A stretch of DNA of 64,000 nucleotides from Ascochyta rabiei. Its lineage: Eukaryota > Ascomycota > Dothideomycetes > Pleosporales > Didymellaceae. The notes under the pieces are model-generated. The model ran no database searches and was not told the origin of the DNA. It saw only the letters and a list, made by a program, of their open reading frames with translations. The position numbers and the translations under genes were made by a program. Below, piece after piece: positions 12,079-23,750 of the stretch (positions are counted from its first letter, which is position 1; each line of letters opens with the position of its first letter). The DNA is taken from NCBI RefSeq assembly GCF_004011695.2, contig NC_082405.1, positions 2,417,001 through 2,481,000 of the forward strand. Direction: 5' to 3'.

Positions 12079-13843
12079 ACAAAGACTGTCATTACATGAT
12101 GACTCCAAGGATGTAAACTGGTTTTACATAATGTTTTCTATGACATCGGCAAGTACTGGCGTTTTAAAACACGATTTTGCCCCGGGCACGACCGAAACGA
12201 CGTTCAATGTTAATTACACGACACGGCCATTCCCATACGTGGACCTTATCCGAATTCCCAGCATGAAAATCGACCGGGAAATTCTCTAAACCCCACAAGT
12301 TTTCCCAAGAAATAAGAACATAACCAAGTGGAGAGCAGGATGGGGCCGTCTGAGCTTCGGAACCTGGGGTACCGCTAGTAGCAATGTCGGGGACGGCAAC
12401 CACATCGACCCTGAAGTAGACTTCCGAGCCCGAAGTAAGCCCACGCTCGTTCACTCGCCAAGTGTGGGATGCCATACCCTTGCTATACCTGGAAGACGAA
12501 GGGGCGAGTGCGTCGCCAAGATGTGGCTATCAACATAAAATCAGCTGACACGAAGACACAACGACTGTTTCAACTCGGATGGTGTAGAACACTAAAACCG
12601 TTACCACTGTCTAGTCCATTCGAACTTAGATTTCTAAACTATTTAAGGGTCATTCCTGGCGGGTAATCTTGTCTTGGAGTTTGCTCAAGTGTTGTTGGGC
12701 GCACCTTGATGCTGAAGAAGGTGTCGTCTCGAGGCACGTTCCGTATACCAAGGACGCCACATCCACACGGCGACCATACTCAAGAGAGCCCGCCAAGCTC
12801 GACCGTGCGTAGAAGCTGGAGAACGTATCCGCGGCCGGTGCTGACGACGCTCACTTGTCGCTTGCAGTCCCGCTCCCGTTCAGTTCGTCAGCTACTGTCA
12901 GAATCTGCCAAGCACGCGGAGCTAAAAGCATCAGTTTTGGGCGCCGGATTATTCTCGTACGAATCCCTGAGGCTGCAGACTCAGGAAGCTGATTGTGTGC
13001 TATTGGTTCATAAGGTCTATTTCGATGAATCAGCAGGCGGCCAACCCAGCCACTGTGTATAGAAGTTGGCGCTCATAGCGCGATGATGCTTCTGTTCATG
13101 CAGGTCGTACTGGCTTCGTACATTACTGTCCCTCGACTGGAGCTGCGGCCCCCACAATCTGAATCCCAGTTTGCAAGGCAGAGAACAGTTGAACCCGTTC
13201 AAACAAAGACTTGCACAAGGAGAGACTCTCGTTCAGGTTGCATCTCAAGAGAATGAATCGAGGGCGCAAGTCGAGAGGACTAGCTCTGAACAGCAGTGGG
13301 CTTGTCGTTGAGAAAGAAATGCCAACCTGGGCCACCCGTTCACGAACGGTCTTCCCCGCACTTGCAACTACGTCGCGGGGTAGCGCCATTGCTGATCTGC
13401 CAAGCTTCACCACAGATCCCAGCACCAACAGTCCCACCCACCAAGAATGCTCTTTCTTTGCTTCGACATTCCCTACCTATCACGATCGCTCCTCCTTGCC
13501 AAGACGCAGTCAAGACATCACCTTGTCAGCAGCCAAGCTGCTAAACCCCAGGTTTCCTGCGATAGTCCATGGTGTTATCTGAACAGAGAAGGTGACTGGC
13601 ATAGTATGGCACGATGTGTAACTCTCGTGCATCTCACCCCGCGTTGTATGACTCGGCAATCGTGGAGGGTAGTATTTCTGAGGCCGATATGGCACGGCAT
13701 GATGCACATGGGTAGAAGAGAAGATGATATAAGAGTACTACATCATGTGTCTATTGCGTGCACAAGCTTCGCTCCATTCAGCAAACGCTTTTGAATCCCT
13801 CAAACCTCAGCTTTGAACACCCCTTTAACAAGCACTCCCTGGA
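12079..13843. other. Intergenic, 1.8 kb, with one weak ORF
   Basis: No recognised gene. A minus-strand ORF at 12475-12164 starts with ATG (MASHTWRVNERG, 103 aa) and has a coding-like Pro/Ala/Ser stretch but no family match. Another minus frame at 13437-13123 opens at GTG and includes MALPRDVVASAGKTVRERV; it may be an exon or relic. The last 100 bases should include the promoter of the transporter. Confidence 0.4.
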
Positions 13844-15690
13844 ATGGGCTGTTTCACCACTCATGCATCTGGCACGTTAGATCCTCCGCAGGTGAGGAAC
13901 TGGCGCCTCCATGTTATCGCTTGTATTGCCTCGATGTCGGCCCTAGCCAGTAAGTTGTCGCCATGGTACTCAAGAGAGATAGACACTAACAGCCAAAACA
14001 GTGGGTTACGACACTGCCGTCATTGGCGGCACTATGGCCCTCGACTCGTTCAGACGCGACTTTGGGACTGTCAACATCCCTCAGACTCAGCGCGACACGA
14101 TCCAGGGTAACATCGTCTCTACTTTCCAGGTATGTGAAGACCCGCATATAGCATAGTCATAGTCAGTAAATAACATTGTCAGGCTGGCTGCTTTTTTGGC
14201 GCTCTTCTCGCCTTCCCACTTGCGGAAAAGCTCGGTCGAAAGAAAACGATGATCATCGCCTCGTCTGTCTTCCTTCTTGGAGGTACGTTGATGACGGCAG
14301 CACGTGGTAGCCTCAACATGATCTATTGTGGACGAGCTGTAGCAGGCTTAGGCATCGGTGCATCGTCTATGACAGTGCCTGTTTACATTGCCGAAATCGC
14401 TCCACCATCTGTTCGAGGTCGACTCATTGGCATCTTCGAGATCGCCTCCCAAGGTGGAGGCATGTTGGGATTTTGGATCAACTATGCCTGTGATCGATCG
14501 ATCGATGTCAATAGCCAAGCTCAGTGGACCGTTCCACTTGCCATTCAGCTGATTCCTGGTCTCTTGCTTCTTCTGGGCGTCGCTTGGTGCCCTGAATCAC
14601 CTCGGTGAGTCAACTCTAGTCGCAAAGTACAGCTACATTGCTAACAACCTGCAGATGGTTGGCGCGTGGCGACAACTTTGAAGGAGCTGAGAAAATCCTG
14701 ACAAAGCTTCGCAACCTTGACTCGTCCCATGCATACATTCAGCACGAAATGAGCGAGATCCGCGCACAAGTAGAGGAGCGCAGCACGAACCGCATGAGCA
14801 AGAAGGCGCAGTTCAAGAAGCTCTTCCAAAAGGGCGTACGGAACCGCATGGCCATCGGCCTTGCTCTCATGTTCTTGCAGAGCTTCACTGGAGTAGGTCG
14901 TCACGTCAAACTTCAATGTCTACTTATTGCTAACCCAGACTAGGTCAACATCATCACCTACTACGCTCCCCGAATTTTCGAGACGCTCGGTATATCTGGG
15001 ACCTCGCTTAAGCTCTTTTCCACCGGATTTTATGGTATCGCCAAAACCCTCGGCATGTGCACCTTCACCTTCGTCGTAGTCGAGCGTGTAGGTCGCCGCA
15101 AAGGCCTCATATGGGGCGCTGCGCTCGGCTGTATCCCCATGTGGTACATAGGCGGTTATGTCATGAAGGCTGACCCTGCTGCCGCCGCCGCTGCTGGCAA
15201 CATCAACCGCGATGGCTGGGGCTACCTGGCCATGGTTTGCGTCTACGTCAATGCCTTTATCATCTGTGCAACATGGCAAGGAATCACCTGGACATACGCC
15301 TCAGAAATCTTCCCTCTCGACATCCGTATGCTTTGCGTCTCGCTCACCACCGCAGACACTTGGCTTGGATCCTTTATCATCGCACGAAGCACACCATACA
15401 TGATCAGCGATCTAGGGTATGGCGCTTACTTCTTCTTCGCCTCCATCTTAGTTGCCATGGGAGTGTGGAGCTTCTTCTTTGTTCCAGAAACGAAGGGTGT
15501 CACGCTTGAAGAGATGGACGCATTGTTCTCGAAGCCCATACACAAGGCTGTGTGGGCTCAGATTCGTGGAAAGCCTTTGCTCGTTGATGAGGACGAAGCT
15601 GCGCGAGGCAAGGGTTTGAACACCATAAAAGAGAAAAATATGGGAATAGAACATGTCGAGAGCGTGTCATATAAGAGAGATTCGATGTAG
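13844..15690 (+). CDS. MFS sugar/quinate-type transporter
   Basis: Five exons (13844-13949, 14002-14129, 14183-14604, 14655-14892, 14944-15690) encode 546 aa. Introns are 50-53 nt with GT-AG ends and CTAAC branch sites. The protein has about twelve membrane segments. Sugar-porter signatures are present: MGYDTAVIGGTMALDSF in the first helix, AEKLGRKKTM after helix 2, PVYIAEIAPPSVRGRL, PESPRWL after helix 6, ERVGRRKGL after helix 8, and PETKGVTLEEMD at the C-terminal end of helix 12. The first-helix region and the INYACDRSIDVNSQAQW segment recall fungal quinate permeases, but substrate cannot be set by eye. No quinate catabolic genes flank it. Confidence 0.93.
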
Positions 15691-16225
15691 ACCGCTTGTG
15701 GTCCGGTTCGAGTGATCACGGCTTGGCGTGGCCGTCTGCAAAGAAAGGATGCAGCTGCGCTAGTCGACAACAATACAACACTCAATCCGTCTCAGTTCTT
15801 CTATATGCTGTGACCACCTTGAGATACTCGTCCTCGCCTTCTTGCGTGGGCCACCGAAAGTAGTGGCTTCCTTTGCGAGCTGCTCTCCTTCCTCCTCAAG
15901 ATCAATCATTTCCAGATTTGAATATTCAGCGAAAAAAAGTCCTATATCTGAAATCGTCCACACTCGGATATATTCAAAAGTGACTATATCAATGGGCTGT
16001 GGTGGTGCTATCGACCAAGCGAATTGCGCAATACCTGGCGTTCAGTCGGCCAATGACAATCACCTGCCGAGGCCCTTCACCATCGACGCGAACCACTCTC
16101 AGACCGCGGAGGACGGGATCGCACTGGAGGGATGCGGTTCCGAACTCCTATCTCATAAATCATGGAATCGCTTATATCTAGACGGCGGCGCGTTGCTGAT
16201 GCGCCGGCTGACCTCTGTGTAGGGC
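15691..16225. other. Intergenic
   Basis: No supported gene; the longest plus frame (15842-16222) lacks an ATG and looks non-coding. Confidence 0.45.
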
Positions 16226-16534
16226 ATGCTGTCGGGCACCTGGAATCGCTACCACCAGACATTCGCAGCACCTCATAATATCCTCCGTCTTTCTGCAGAG
16301 ACAAAATCCAAATCAGTTCGGGACACCAGCAGCACCCGTGAAACGATGTTGCTGATTCAACCACGAAAGCGCACGCATGCTATCTGCGAGCAGTCGATCC
16401 CTCAATCGCACCAGATCTCAGAACCACAACCACAGGAGAAGGACTTACCGCACGATGACTATAACGATTTCTTCAAGAGCGAGATTACGACCATGACCCT
16501 GGCGCAGCTCCAATCGATCAACCTACTTGTCTGA
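16226..16534 (+). CDS. Uncertain ORF just upstream of and in frame with the TPLRRI-repeat gene
   Basis: ATG at 16226; 102 codons, begins MLSGTWNRYH, hydrophilic, no known domain. It ends at TGA 16532-16534, 6 bases before the ATG of the repeat protein and in the same frame. No intron with compatible phase that would skip the stop was found. It could be an upstream ORF, a 5' part of the same gene broken by a nonsense change, or chance. Confidence 0.3.
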   Translation: MLSGTWNRYHQTFAAPHNILRLSAETKSKSVRDTSSTRETMLLIQPRKRTHAICEQSIPQSHQISEPQPQEKDLPHDDYNDFFKSEITTMTLAQLQSINLLV

Positions 16535-16540
16535 AACCGT

Positions 16541-17410
16541 ATGCAGATTAAGAGGCGGTACAACAGTACACCTCTTCGCCGTATCATTGCTCGTCAGGTA
16601 TTGGAGGACGTTCCTTAGGCTACTTCTCGGCTGGAGTCGGACACGTTCAGCCAGACCGATACACTCGTGCACACTGAACTACACGAAGAGAAAGAATCTC
16701 AAGAGACTATACAGGCTCGTTACAACAGCACGCCTCTCCGACGCATTCTATCACGACAAATGTCTGCCGAACAAGAGCGCGTCAAATTATTCAGCTCTGC
16801 TTCTAAAATCGCGAGTTACGAGGCGGAAACGCCAGAAAACTGGAAAGCGAGGTACAACGACACTCCACTTCGCCGTATCCTTTTACGCCAAACCTCTGGA
16901 AAACAGCACAACGAGCACGAAAACACCATCAAACAGGACTGCTTTACCGCCCAGAGAAACTCTACATCAACACCGACTCCGCGCAGTAACACACCACTTA
17001 GACGCATCCTCTCACGCCAAGTATCCCATCACACTATAACTACAAAAGATGACGACGAGCTGTCTGAGCGCGCTGACTCTGTCATCTCCCCGTCTTCATT
17101 GGTCCGCTCACGAAGCACTCAAGGTCCCGCAACTGTACATTTGACTTCGGAAGACCAGATTCGTGCCTACCAAGAAGAAATATGGAGGAAGTCAGCTACT
17201 ATCTCATCTGTGGGGAACTATCAAAAGCAGCTCCAAGAACAAGAGAAACAGGGGCTTTCAGCCGTCCAGATTATCGTCACGGAACTCACAGCAGACACGA
17301 ACAGATCGAGGAGATTTATCGTCGATTCAAAAGGCAGCCCACTGAAGCGAATCTTGCAGAGACAGAACAGTAAAGACTGGAAGGCGCCGGCGAGGGTGGC
17401 TGCTGTGTAG
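16541..17410 (+). CDS. Unrecognised protein with five TPLRRI-type repeats
   Basis: Exons 16541-16597 and 16655-17410 give 270 aa; the 57-nt intron starts GTATTG and ends CCAG. I do not recognise a family. Five copies of a motif of about 14 residues are visible: RYNSTPLRRIIARQ, RYNSTPLRRILSRQ, RYNDTPLRRILLRQ, RSNTPLRRILSRQ and KGSPLKRILQRQ. All share S/T-P-L-R/K-R-I-L/I and end in RQ. Spacers are hydrophilic and rich in Glu, Ser and Thr; a Gln-rich helical stretch (NYQKQLQEQEKQ) precedes the last copy. No signal peptide or membrane segment. The basic Thr-Pro repeats look like short docking or phosphorylation motifs in a disordered protein; this is inference. Confidence 0.6.
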
Positions 17411-18822
17411 TATTGCGTTCTTTTCCCTTGCAATATGCTAGTCGATGTCGTGTTTTTGCTCACGAATGTTTTCTTCTAACTATTGGGTGAGAGTGTTAGA
17501 TCAAGGCGCTGTACGAGACATTAGCTTAAATGTACACCCTGGGTAGAAAAATTCCTTCCGCTAGAGCGTTCACAGCAAAAGTCTCGTTTCCTTGTTCTAA
17601 GGAAGCAAGTTTGATAGTGTGCAGTAGGTGTAAGAGCAACCTTCCATAGCAGATTGGATAGGCTGCAGTCTTGACTTGATACCAACTGTGACTATCGGGT
17701 AATATTTGAAACGATTGGCTCATCAACTAAGCACGCGAATCATCTTCACAGCCTGCGACTTGCATGCTCTGTTTCTTCAAATATTGCTGACTTCACAACC
17801 TGCAACGTCCCTTTCTCAGGTAGCAAAGGGAAGAGCAAACAAACGATTTTGCTGTTAAGTATTCAATATCCTTCAAGCAGCCTAAAAAAGTACAGTAACG
17901 CTGTATAACTAAGCAACGTTGAAAAGCACTGCGTGTCTTTGCAGGCAAGTCAACAAACAATAGTTTCATAGAGCTACTTTGACCACCTCCTAAACCTTAA
18001 ACAGATCGAGCGTTATCTTCTTCATCTGCAGTTAAACCTCTACCCATTTTGCTAGATATGTATAAGTCCCTGCAACACGACTCGCAAAACCAAGCACCAC
18101 AGAACCAAGCCTCAGCCTCAGCCTCAAGATGAAAAAGCCTCACGGGTTCTTCCAACATCGAACAACAAGAGAATCCTTCTCCCTCCCCTCCTTCCTCTCC
18201 ACCCACATCTCCACTCCAAAAGCACCACAGCCAGGACAGCCAGAACAGCTCGTGATACCGGTAGCAGGTCACGCTGCAGCCACCGTTGTTGCTTGCCTAT
18301 GCCCGACCTCTCCCTGCCCTCCGACATGCACCTCAGCAGCCCCAACTCCCAGCGTCCTAGAACTAACCACTGGCCGGAGAGAAACTAGCCCTTCGCAGCG
18401 TCCATCCTACATGAACGGATTGCGCTAAAGTCTTAGACTCCTGGCAACCTGACAGGGCTTGCGGAGATCTCTTTGGACCACCCTAGCATACATACACGGA
18501 GTTCCCGCTCGTATGTATCGTTTCCTGTGACTCGAGAGTACAATTTTGTCAAAAAGAAAACGCTAAAAGAAGAGTTGTTAATGATGATATAGGTTTTATA
18601 TTGGCACGCAGTACGCTGTGTTAAATGCATGCGCTAGAGTAGTATCGTGGGGAGGGAGTGTAGTGGAGTGGGACTTCGGAATCAATATCGTTGAGGACTT
18701 GATCGAGTATGGGCCTCGATATAAGGATTTAGTAAACATACAGATAGGTTGAATTCATCTGGAACTACTGCTTTGCATAAGGTAGTTCCTTTGGAAGTTC
18801 AAATTCCGGCTTAGATCAGCAT
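17411..18822. other. Intergenic, 1.4 kb, with low-complexity coding-like stretch
   Basis: Around 18058-18425 the plus strand reads as Gln/Ser/Pro-rich protein in places (MYKSLQHDSQNQAPQNQ), interrupted by stops and changing frame. The ATG frame at 18129-18428 is Pro/Ser/Thr-rich without family resemblance. Could be a decayed gene; not called. Confidence 0.35.
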
Positions 18823-19605
18823 TTACTGTCGGCCAAACTGCCCTCCCTTGGGTGGTTGTGGCACGCCCTGCTCTCCAATATCCTCCTCGCCACTCGTCTT
18901 CCCGCCACTAATCTTCGTTTCGGTGACTGGCCCTGTCCTCTCCCCCAAACCTCCAGCCTCTGGTGGGCTCTTCGTTCCCGGGCCGCCTCTCTTCTCCCAG
19001 TCGTTCCAGCTACCCATATACTCGCCGACGTTTGTGTATCCGGCCTGTCGCGCAATACCCGCCGCGGCTCTGCTCCTCACGCCTGCTTTGCAGAAGAAGA
19101 CAACTTCTTTGTTAGTTGGGGGCTTCGCAAAGCCAAATTGGTCTTGAAATTCGGAGGCGGAGAGAAGAAGTGCGTCTGGGTGGGAGGTAATGGGGAGATT
19201 GATGGCGGTGGGGATAGTATTGGCGTCGAACTCGTGGGGTTCGCGGACGTCGATTAAGAGGCGGGAGTCAGAGGGGTTTTCGAGAATGGATAGGATCTGT
19301 GTGTTATTAGACGATGTGGTTGGCGCGTAGTGAAATAATAATGATGGAGGGAAACATACGTCGTCAAATTCGTACAGTCTGCCACGGCCATCTGGACGCT
19401 CAGAGATGTATCTTCTCTGCGAAATCTGACCGGCGATGTTGATCGCTGACTGCTTCTGGAAGCCACCGATATTTCTGGGGGTGGTTGTGAGGTTACGCAG
19501 ACCCATGTTTGCTTCTTTTGCGGGTAGTACGAAAGTGCGTACGGCTGTTCGCTGCGCAGTGCGGGCACCGAAGCGCAGGGCCATTAATGCGGTTTTGGAA
19601 GTCAT
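18823..19605 (-). CDS. Mitochondrial rhodanese-domain sulfurtransferase
   Basis: Exons 19605-19360 and 19296-18823 encode 239 aa. The 63-nt intron is a multiple of three with no stop, so retention would add 21 codons. The basic, Arg-rich N-terminus (MTSKTALMALRFGARTAQRT) looks like a mitochondrial targeting sequence. A single rhodanese domain covers about residues 80-190: LLIDVREPHEFDANTIPTAINLP, then the active loop CKAGVRSRAA with Cys151, then GYTNVGEYMGSWNDW. The C-terminal 45 residues are Gly/Pro-rich. Single-domain mitochondrial relatives such as yeast RDL1/RDL2 transfer sulfane sulfur from thiosulfate; the substrate here is inferred. Confidence 0.92.
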   Translation of the reverse strand: MTSKTALMALRFGARTAQRTAVRTFVLPAKEANMGLRNLTTTPRNIGGFQKQSAINIAGQISQRRYISERPDGRGRLYEFDDVCFPPSLLFHYAPTTSSNNTQILSILENPSDSRLLIDVREPHEFDANTIPTAINLPITSHPDALLLSASEFQDQFGFAKPPTNKEVVFFCKAGVRSRAAAGIARQAGYTNVGEYMGSWNDWEKRGGPGTKSPPEAGGLGERTGPVTETKISGGKTSGEEDIGEQGVPQPPKGGQFGRQ

Positions 19606-20541
19606 TGTGTGTTTTGAATCAACTCAGGTCGTGAGTATGGTATCGGTTACTATTCCTATGCAATTGAGCTTGACGACGAAAGTTGTCCTGGTGCTGGGAG
19701 CTCGACGCCAATGACGAAGGAGTGGAGCTCAAGCTCGGATCTAGGCGAATTATCGCCGACGTCACTCCTACGCTGCCACTGCACGTGCACGGCCATTCCA
19801 CTGTTGTCTTCCTAAGACTGCATCAAATCCCAAAGTCATAGTGGAAAGAGTTTAAACAAAGTGGGTACATACGAGTCTGCACGTAATTTCGTGAACTGAG
19901 AAGATTCTTGGGGTTGGCAGATTCAAATACCTCGTACGTTTGCTGTCCGTTCCTGGCAGGTAGCTCATCTTTATGACGGAGATGATAGACATACACAAGT
20001 TGCAGTAAGCAATATACGCTTTTAGCATGGATAGCAGAGTCTTTGAGACCTAGAGATATATAATATAAAAGCATGTATGTGACGTACACGCACCATTGCT
20101 CGAATCTGAGTACCTATTAACTCGTTTACTGACAAGACTTCTGACTACGGCCGACGTGGATGTTAACGTCTGTCATCACACATTCAAGAATCCAAAACAT
20201 AGGCACAGCAATTCAAGCAGCAAATTGGTATATTTCTTTTTGCGCCGAGGGGGAATCATCTCAAGTACCACAAGCGCCAAAAGACAAAAACAGCACAAAG
20301 CCTAGCAACTAGACAACAACGACAACAGCAACGATAACAATGATATAATGCGCAGCACTCGAACACCTGCCAAAGCAATGTCGCTTTTACACTTGTTCGC
20401 CAGTATAGAGAGGGGTATAATTCTTTTATCGTTTGCGTGACGCGTGTGCACCGGACAAACGCGTAGCTGGACGGGGGTATTCTTCGTAATGGTATGGCCG
20501 GCGCAGAATATCAAGTAGAGTGGTCGAGAATGGTGTATCAT
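19606..20541. other. Intergenic, 0.9 kb
   Basis: Moderately AT-rich, with short CAA/ACA-rich runs near 20290-20340. No gene or structured repeat recognised. Confidence 0.45.
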
Positions 20542-23500
20542 TTAACGAGGAGGCCCAATAGGGGCCGGGTATCCAGATGCAGAATGAGAAGTACTGGGGC
20601 GACCGCTGTCCACGGAGCCCCGCGGGTCGTACCTGGGAGTGACGTCTCCAGGCGCCGCGGAAGAAGAACCAAAAGGAAACTTGGATTCGTAACGGGGTGT
20701 TGGCATAGGTTGAGGCCAACTGTTGGCGTGGTGCTCGTCATCTGCGAGGTTGATGCCACTGTCGTTCCAGGGGTTGCGATAGCTACCGGTGGACTCGAGG
20801 CTAGCAAGGGATGCCTTGGAAGCATTGCTGGAGGCATGCTTGAACAGAGATCCGGGAGAGTTGGTGTTCTTGCGTCCGTTGAAGATGGATGTGAAAGAAG
20901 ACATACTACCTGGCTTACGAAGGCGGTCGAGCATGCCAGGAGGACGAGTTGCATCTTCGTCACCGAAGTGCGAGCGAGTAGGAGAATCGGTGCTCTCAAC
21001 GGGTGGCTCAGCTCGCTGGAGCAACTTGGACTCGAAGAAGGGCAATGAATCTTCGAAAGAATCGGACTTGGGACGTGGGAGATTGCCACTGATGGTGTTC
21101 GCATCCAATCCGTGCACGACAAGGTGGTTAATCAAGAAATCAAGTGCATCCTTCAGTCCACCAGCGTTGTTGCGGGTGAAGTTGAGGTGGAGCGTCTCGA
21201 TTTGCTGCTCCTTGCCTTCGACAGTCTCCGTCGTAGGGTCCTTGACGCGAGCGTCAACAACATGCTGGGTCTCGAGCTTGTCAAGGACTTCGGTCTTGAA
21301 CTCGGCGGAGCGCATGTGCTCAGAAAGTTCTGTGCTGGAAGGGAAGGAGAGCTCGTGAGCTTCTGGAACCATGCCCTGTGGTTTGTTAGCCTTTGCTCTA
21401 CTATCGAAAGTCGTGAGGAGACTTACCAAGAATTCATCAACTGCCAATGGCACCTGGTACTCAGGGCCAGAGACAGTGACTGTGTCACTAGCTTCCTCGG
21501 TGCTTGGGAAAGTGATCTTGCAGTTGAACTTCTTCTCAAGCTCATCGATCTTGTCTAGACGAGCAATGAGCTCACGGTGGTAGAGACGGTTGATGTTGAT
21601 AGTCTCGGAGACAAACTCGGCATCGGCTTTTTCAACCATGTCCATGATCTCCTGCTTGACAAGGTCAAGGTTCTGAGCGTTGCGAGCAGGGGTACGGCAG
21701 ATGACATTGTCAACCTTGATGTCATCTTCCTCTTTGCCGAAGCCACCACGGTCCATGGCGTTGGAGAACTTGACAAAGACGGAATACTTCTTCATGATGC
21801 GCTGAATGTGCTGACCGCCAATGCCGATAATACGCTTGTGGTACTGATCTGGCACATGGAACGAGATGGCAGCAGGCATCTCCTGTTCGACAAGATCGAG
21901 ACCGTTCTTGGTCGCTTCGTACTGTGCGCCACGTACTACAATGTAGAAATTGTACTCGTTGAAACCGTCAAACACGATCTGCACGCTGCTGTGGCTCATG
22001 ATCTTGTTGATCTTGCCATTCTTCTTACCGCTGACGAACTCTTTGTGCTCGTTGGCAAGCTCAATCTTGACACTCATGTTGTACTGAGATTTCTTCACGA
22101 ATGGGATGTTGCTAATCACCATCAATGCAGCCCTCACAGCATCGTCTGATCCATAGATGTGGAAGTTGAGCTTCTCAAAGCTGACTTCAGCACCTGAGTT
22201 GATGCAGATATCAGAGAGCATAGCGCGAACGTCAGCTGCAGTGGGCGGGCGCTGCGTAGGGTCAGGGTGAGTGATGAACCACGAGGCACTGTAAAATTGT
22301 CCAGCCTGCAAGTTGTGAGTATATGGGATCACGTGATCGAGGGCTTGCAACTTACGAGGGCCATCAGTTCACGCACTGTGCGCTCAACATGCAGGACATC
22401 AGTGCCCTGAACGCGAACGACACCTCGCTGGACACCGAGTGGTGGCAGCAGAATATATGAACCGTTGTTCTCAATGATCTTGCGCACTTTGTCAAGACGC
22501 TCAAGAAGAATGGCATCAAGCTTAGTGTCAGTCACCATCACAGGCTTCACGAACACCTTGGTGGACATGACGAGATCGTGCAGACGTTGCTTGGCGCGCA
22601 AGATACACTCCGAGTTCTCGCCTGTGATGTATACCAAGTCGTCCGGCCTTCGCTGTGCGCCTGGGGGGGTGTACCCGAACAACCGAGGGAACGGGGGCGG
22701 GAAGTAGATGGCGGTTCCTGTGGCAGATTCAATCATCTTGATGTTCTTGCGTCCGCGGCCGCAGATCAACGTATGCATGGTCAGCTCGAGCTTCATCGTG
22801 TCAACATATCGTTTCAGCTGCCGCGACGACGATTAGCATTCAGCGCGGACAAGAGCAGGCGGCCAGGCTCAGATGACTCACAATCTGATCAATCATGATC
22901 AACACGCGCGTCTTTGCGTGCTCCATTGTCTCCAAATCGCCGTAAATGGCGCAGCGGAGACGGGGGTCCATGGTGGAGTCGAGGTTGCCATTGAAGCTCG
23001 CAGACTCGATATCGGGGGTCTTGGGCATCAGCAGGAAGATGTCGGCCTTGGTCGTCTTGGAGATGAGATCGAGCTGGTTCAGCACGGCGGCCTTGATGTT
23101 CTGCGTGGGGCGGTCGATGATGAGATCCGAGTCGATGTCGACAAACGACGACCGCTGTGCCAAGTGTGTCAGCCACTGCATGATGATGACGCTTCTGCGC
23201 TGAGGCCTACCAGTGAGATGGGGGTCGAGTTCAGGATCTTGCACCGCATCGAGTTGACAATCTCCAGCTCGCCGGACAGGCACACGTTGGTGACGAGCGC
23301 CCTCAATGGCCCGCGCTGCAGGCCCGGCAGCGGCTTGGACTCGGCTGACACGACCGTGGCGGAGACACGTCCCTCGGTCTGCTCGCTCACGTCGCGGCAC
23401 AGTGCGCGCAGGTTGTCGACGTTCTGGGCGTGTACGGGCAGCTTGTGCGTGGGCGTGGCCTCTGCCGTCCCTTCCGGCATGGTCCACCGTGCCTTTGCTC

Positions 23501-23750
23501 CGGGGCTCGCCCACATCATGTCGTCAGGGTCCGGCCCGGCGAGGTTGCTACTGAAGGGCACGTTGAAGCTGAGGTTGACCTGCGTGCCAGGCGGGATGAC
23601 GGGCGGCGCCGAGGTTGCGGTTGGCGGGCGCTTGATCGAAGCTGTGACGGGCATCTCGTGGTTGGACCTCGAGAACGGGAAGCCGGCCGACGGCGTCATT
23701 TTCTCCCAGCCGTGCCGGGCTTGACCCGTGAAGTTGGATATCTTGTGCAT
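20542..23750 (-). CDS. Multi-KH-domain RNA-binding protein
   Basis: Exons 23750-23211, 23154-22882, 22817-22356, 22305-21427 and 21375-20542 give 995 aa; introns are 50-64 nt and every join is phase 0. Three KH GxxG loops are clear: CGRGRKNIKM near 290, GKKNGKINKIM near 518 and GIGGQHIQRIMKK near 586. Other segments (SSFVDIDSDLIIDRP, MVTDTKLDAILLERLDKV) look like diverged KH or linker units. The C-terminal third is Ser/Pro-rich and probably disordered (DEDATRPPGMLDRLRKPG). It resembles the yeast YLL032C-type KH proteins, whose role in RNA metabolism is poorly defined. Start at 23750 is the first ATG; one at 23699 is possible. Intron 4 (51 nt) is stop-free and in frame. Confidence 0.88.

Noticed and set aside
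13123..13437. 104-codon minus-strand frame
   Set aside because: Starts at GTG. The internal ATG gives a plausible short peptide but no family, promoter or splice support.
18129..18428. 99-codon plus-strand ORF with ATG
   Set aside because: Ser/Pro/Thr-rich with no homologue recognised; a neighbouring frame looks as coding-like but has stops. Too uncertain to call.
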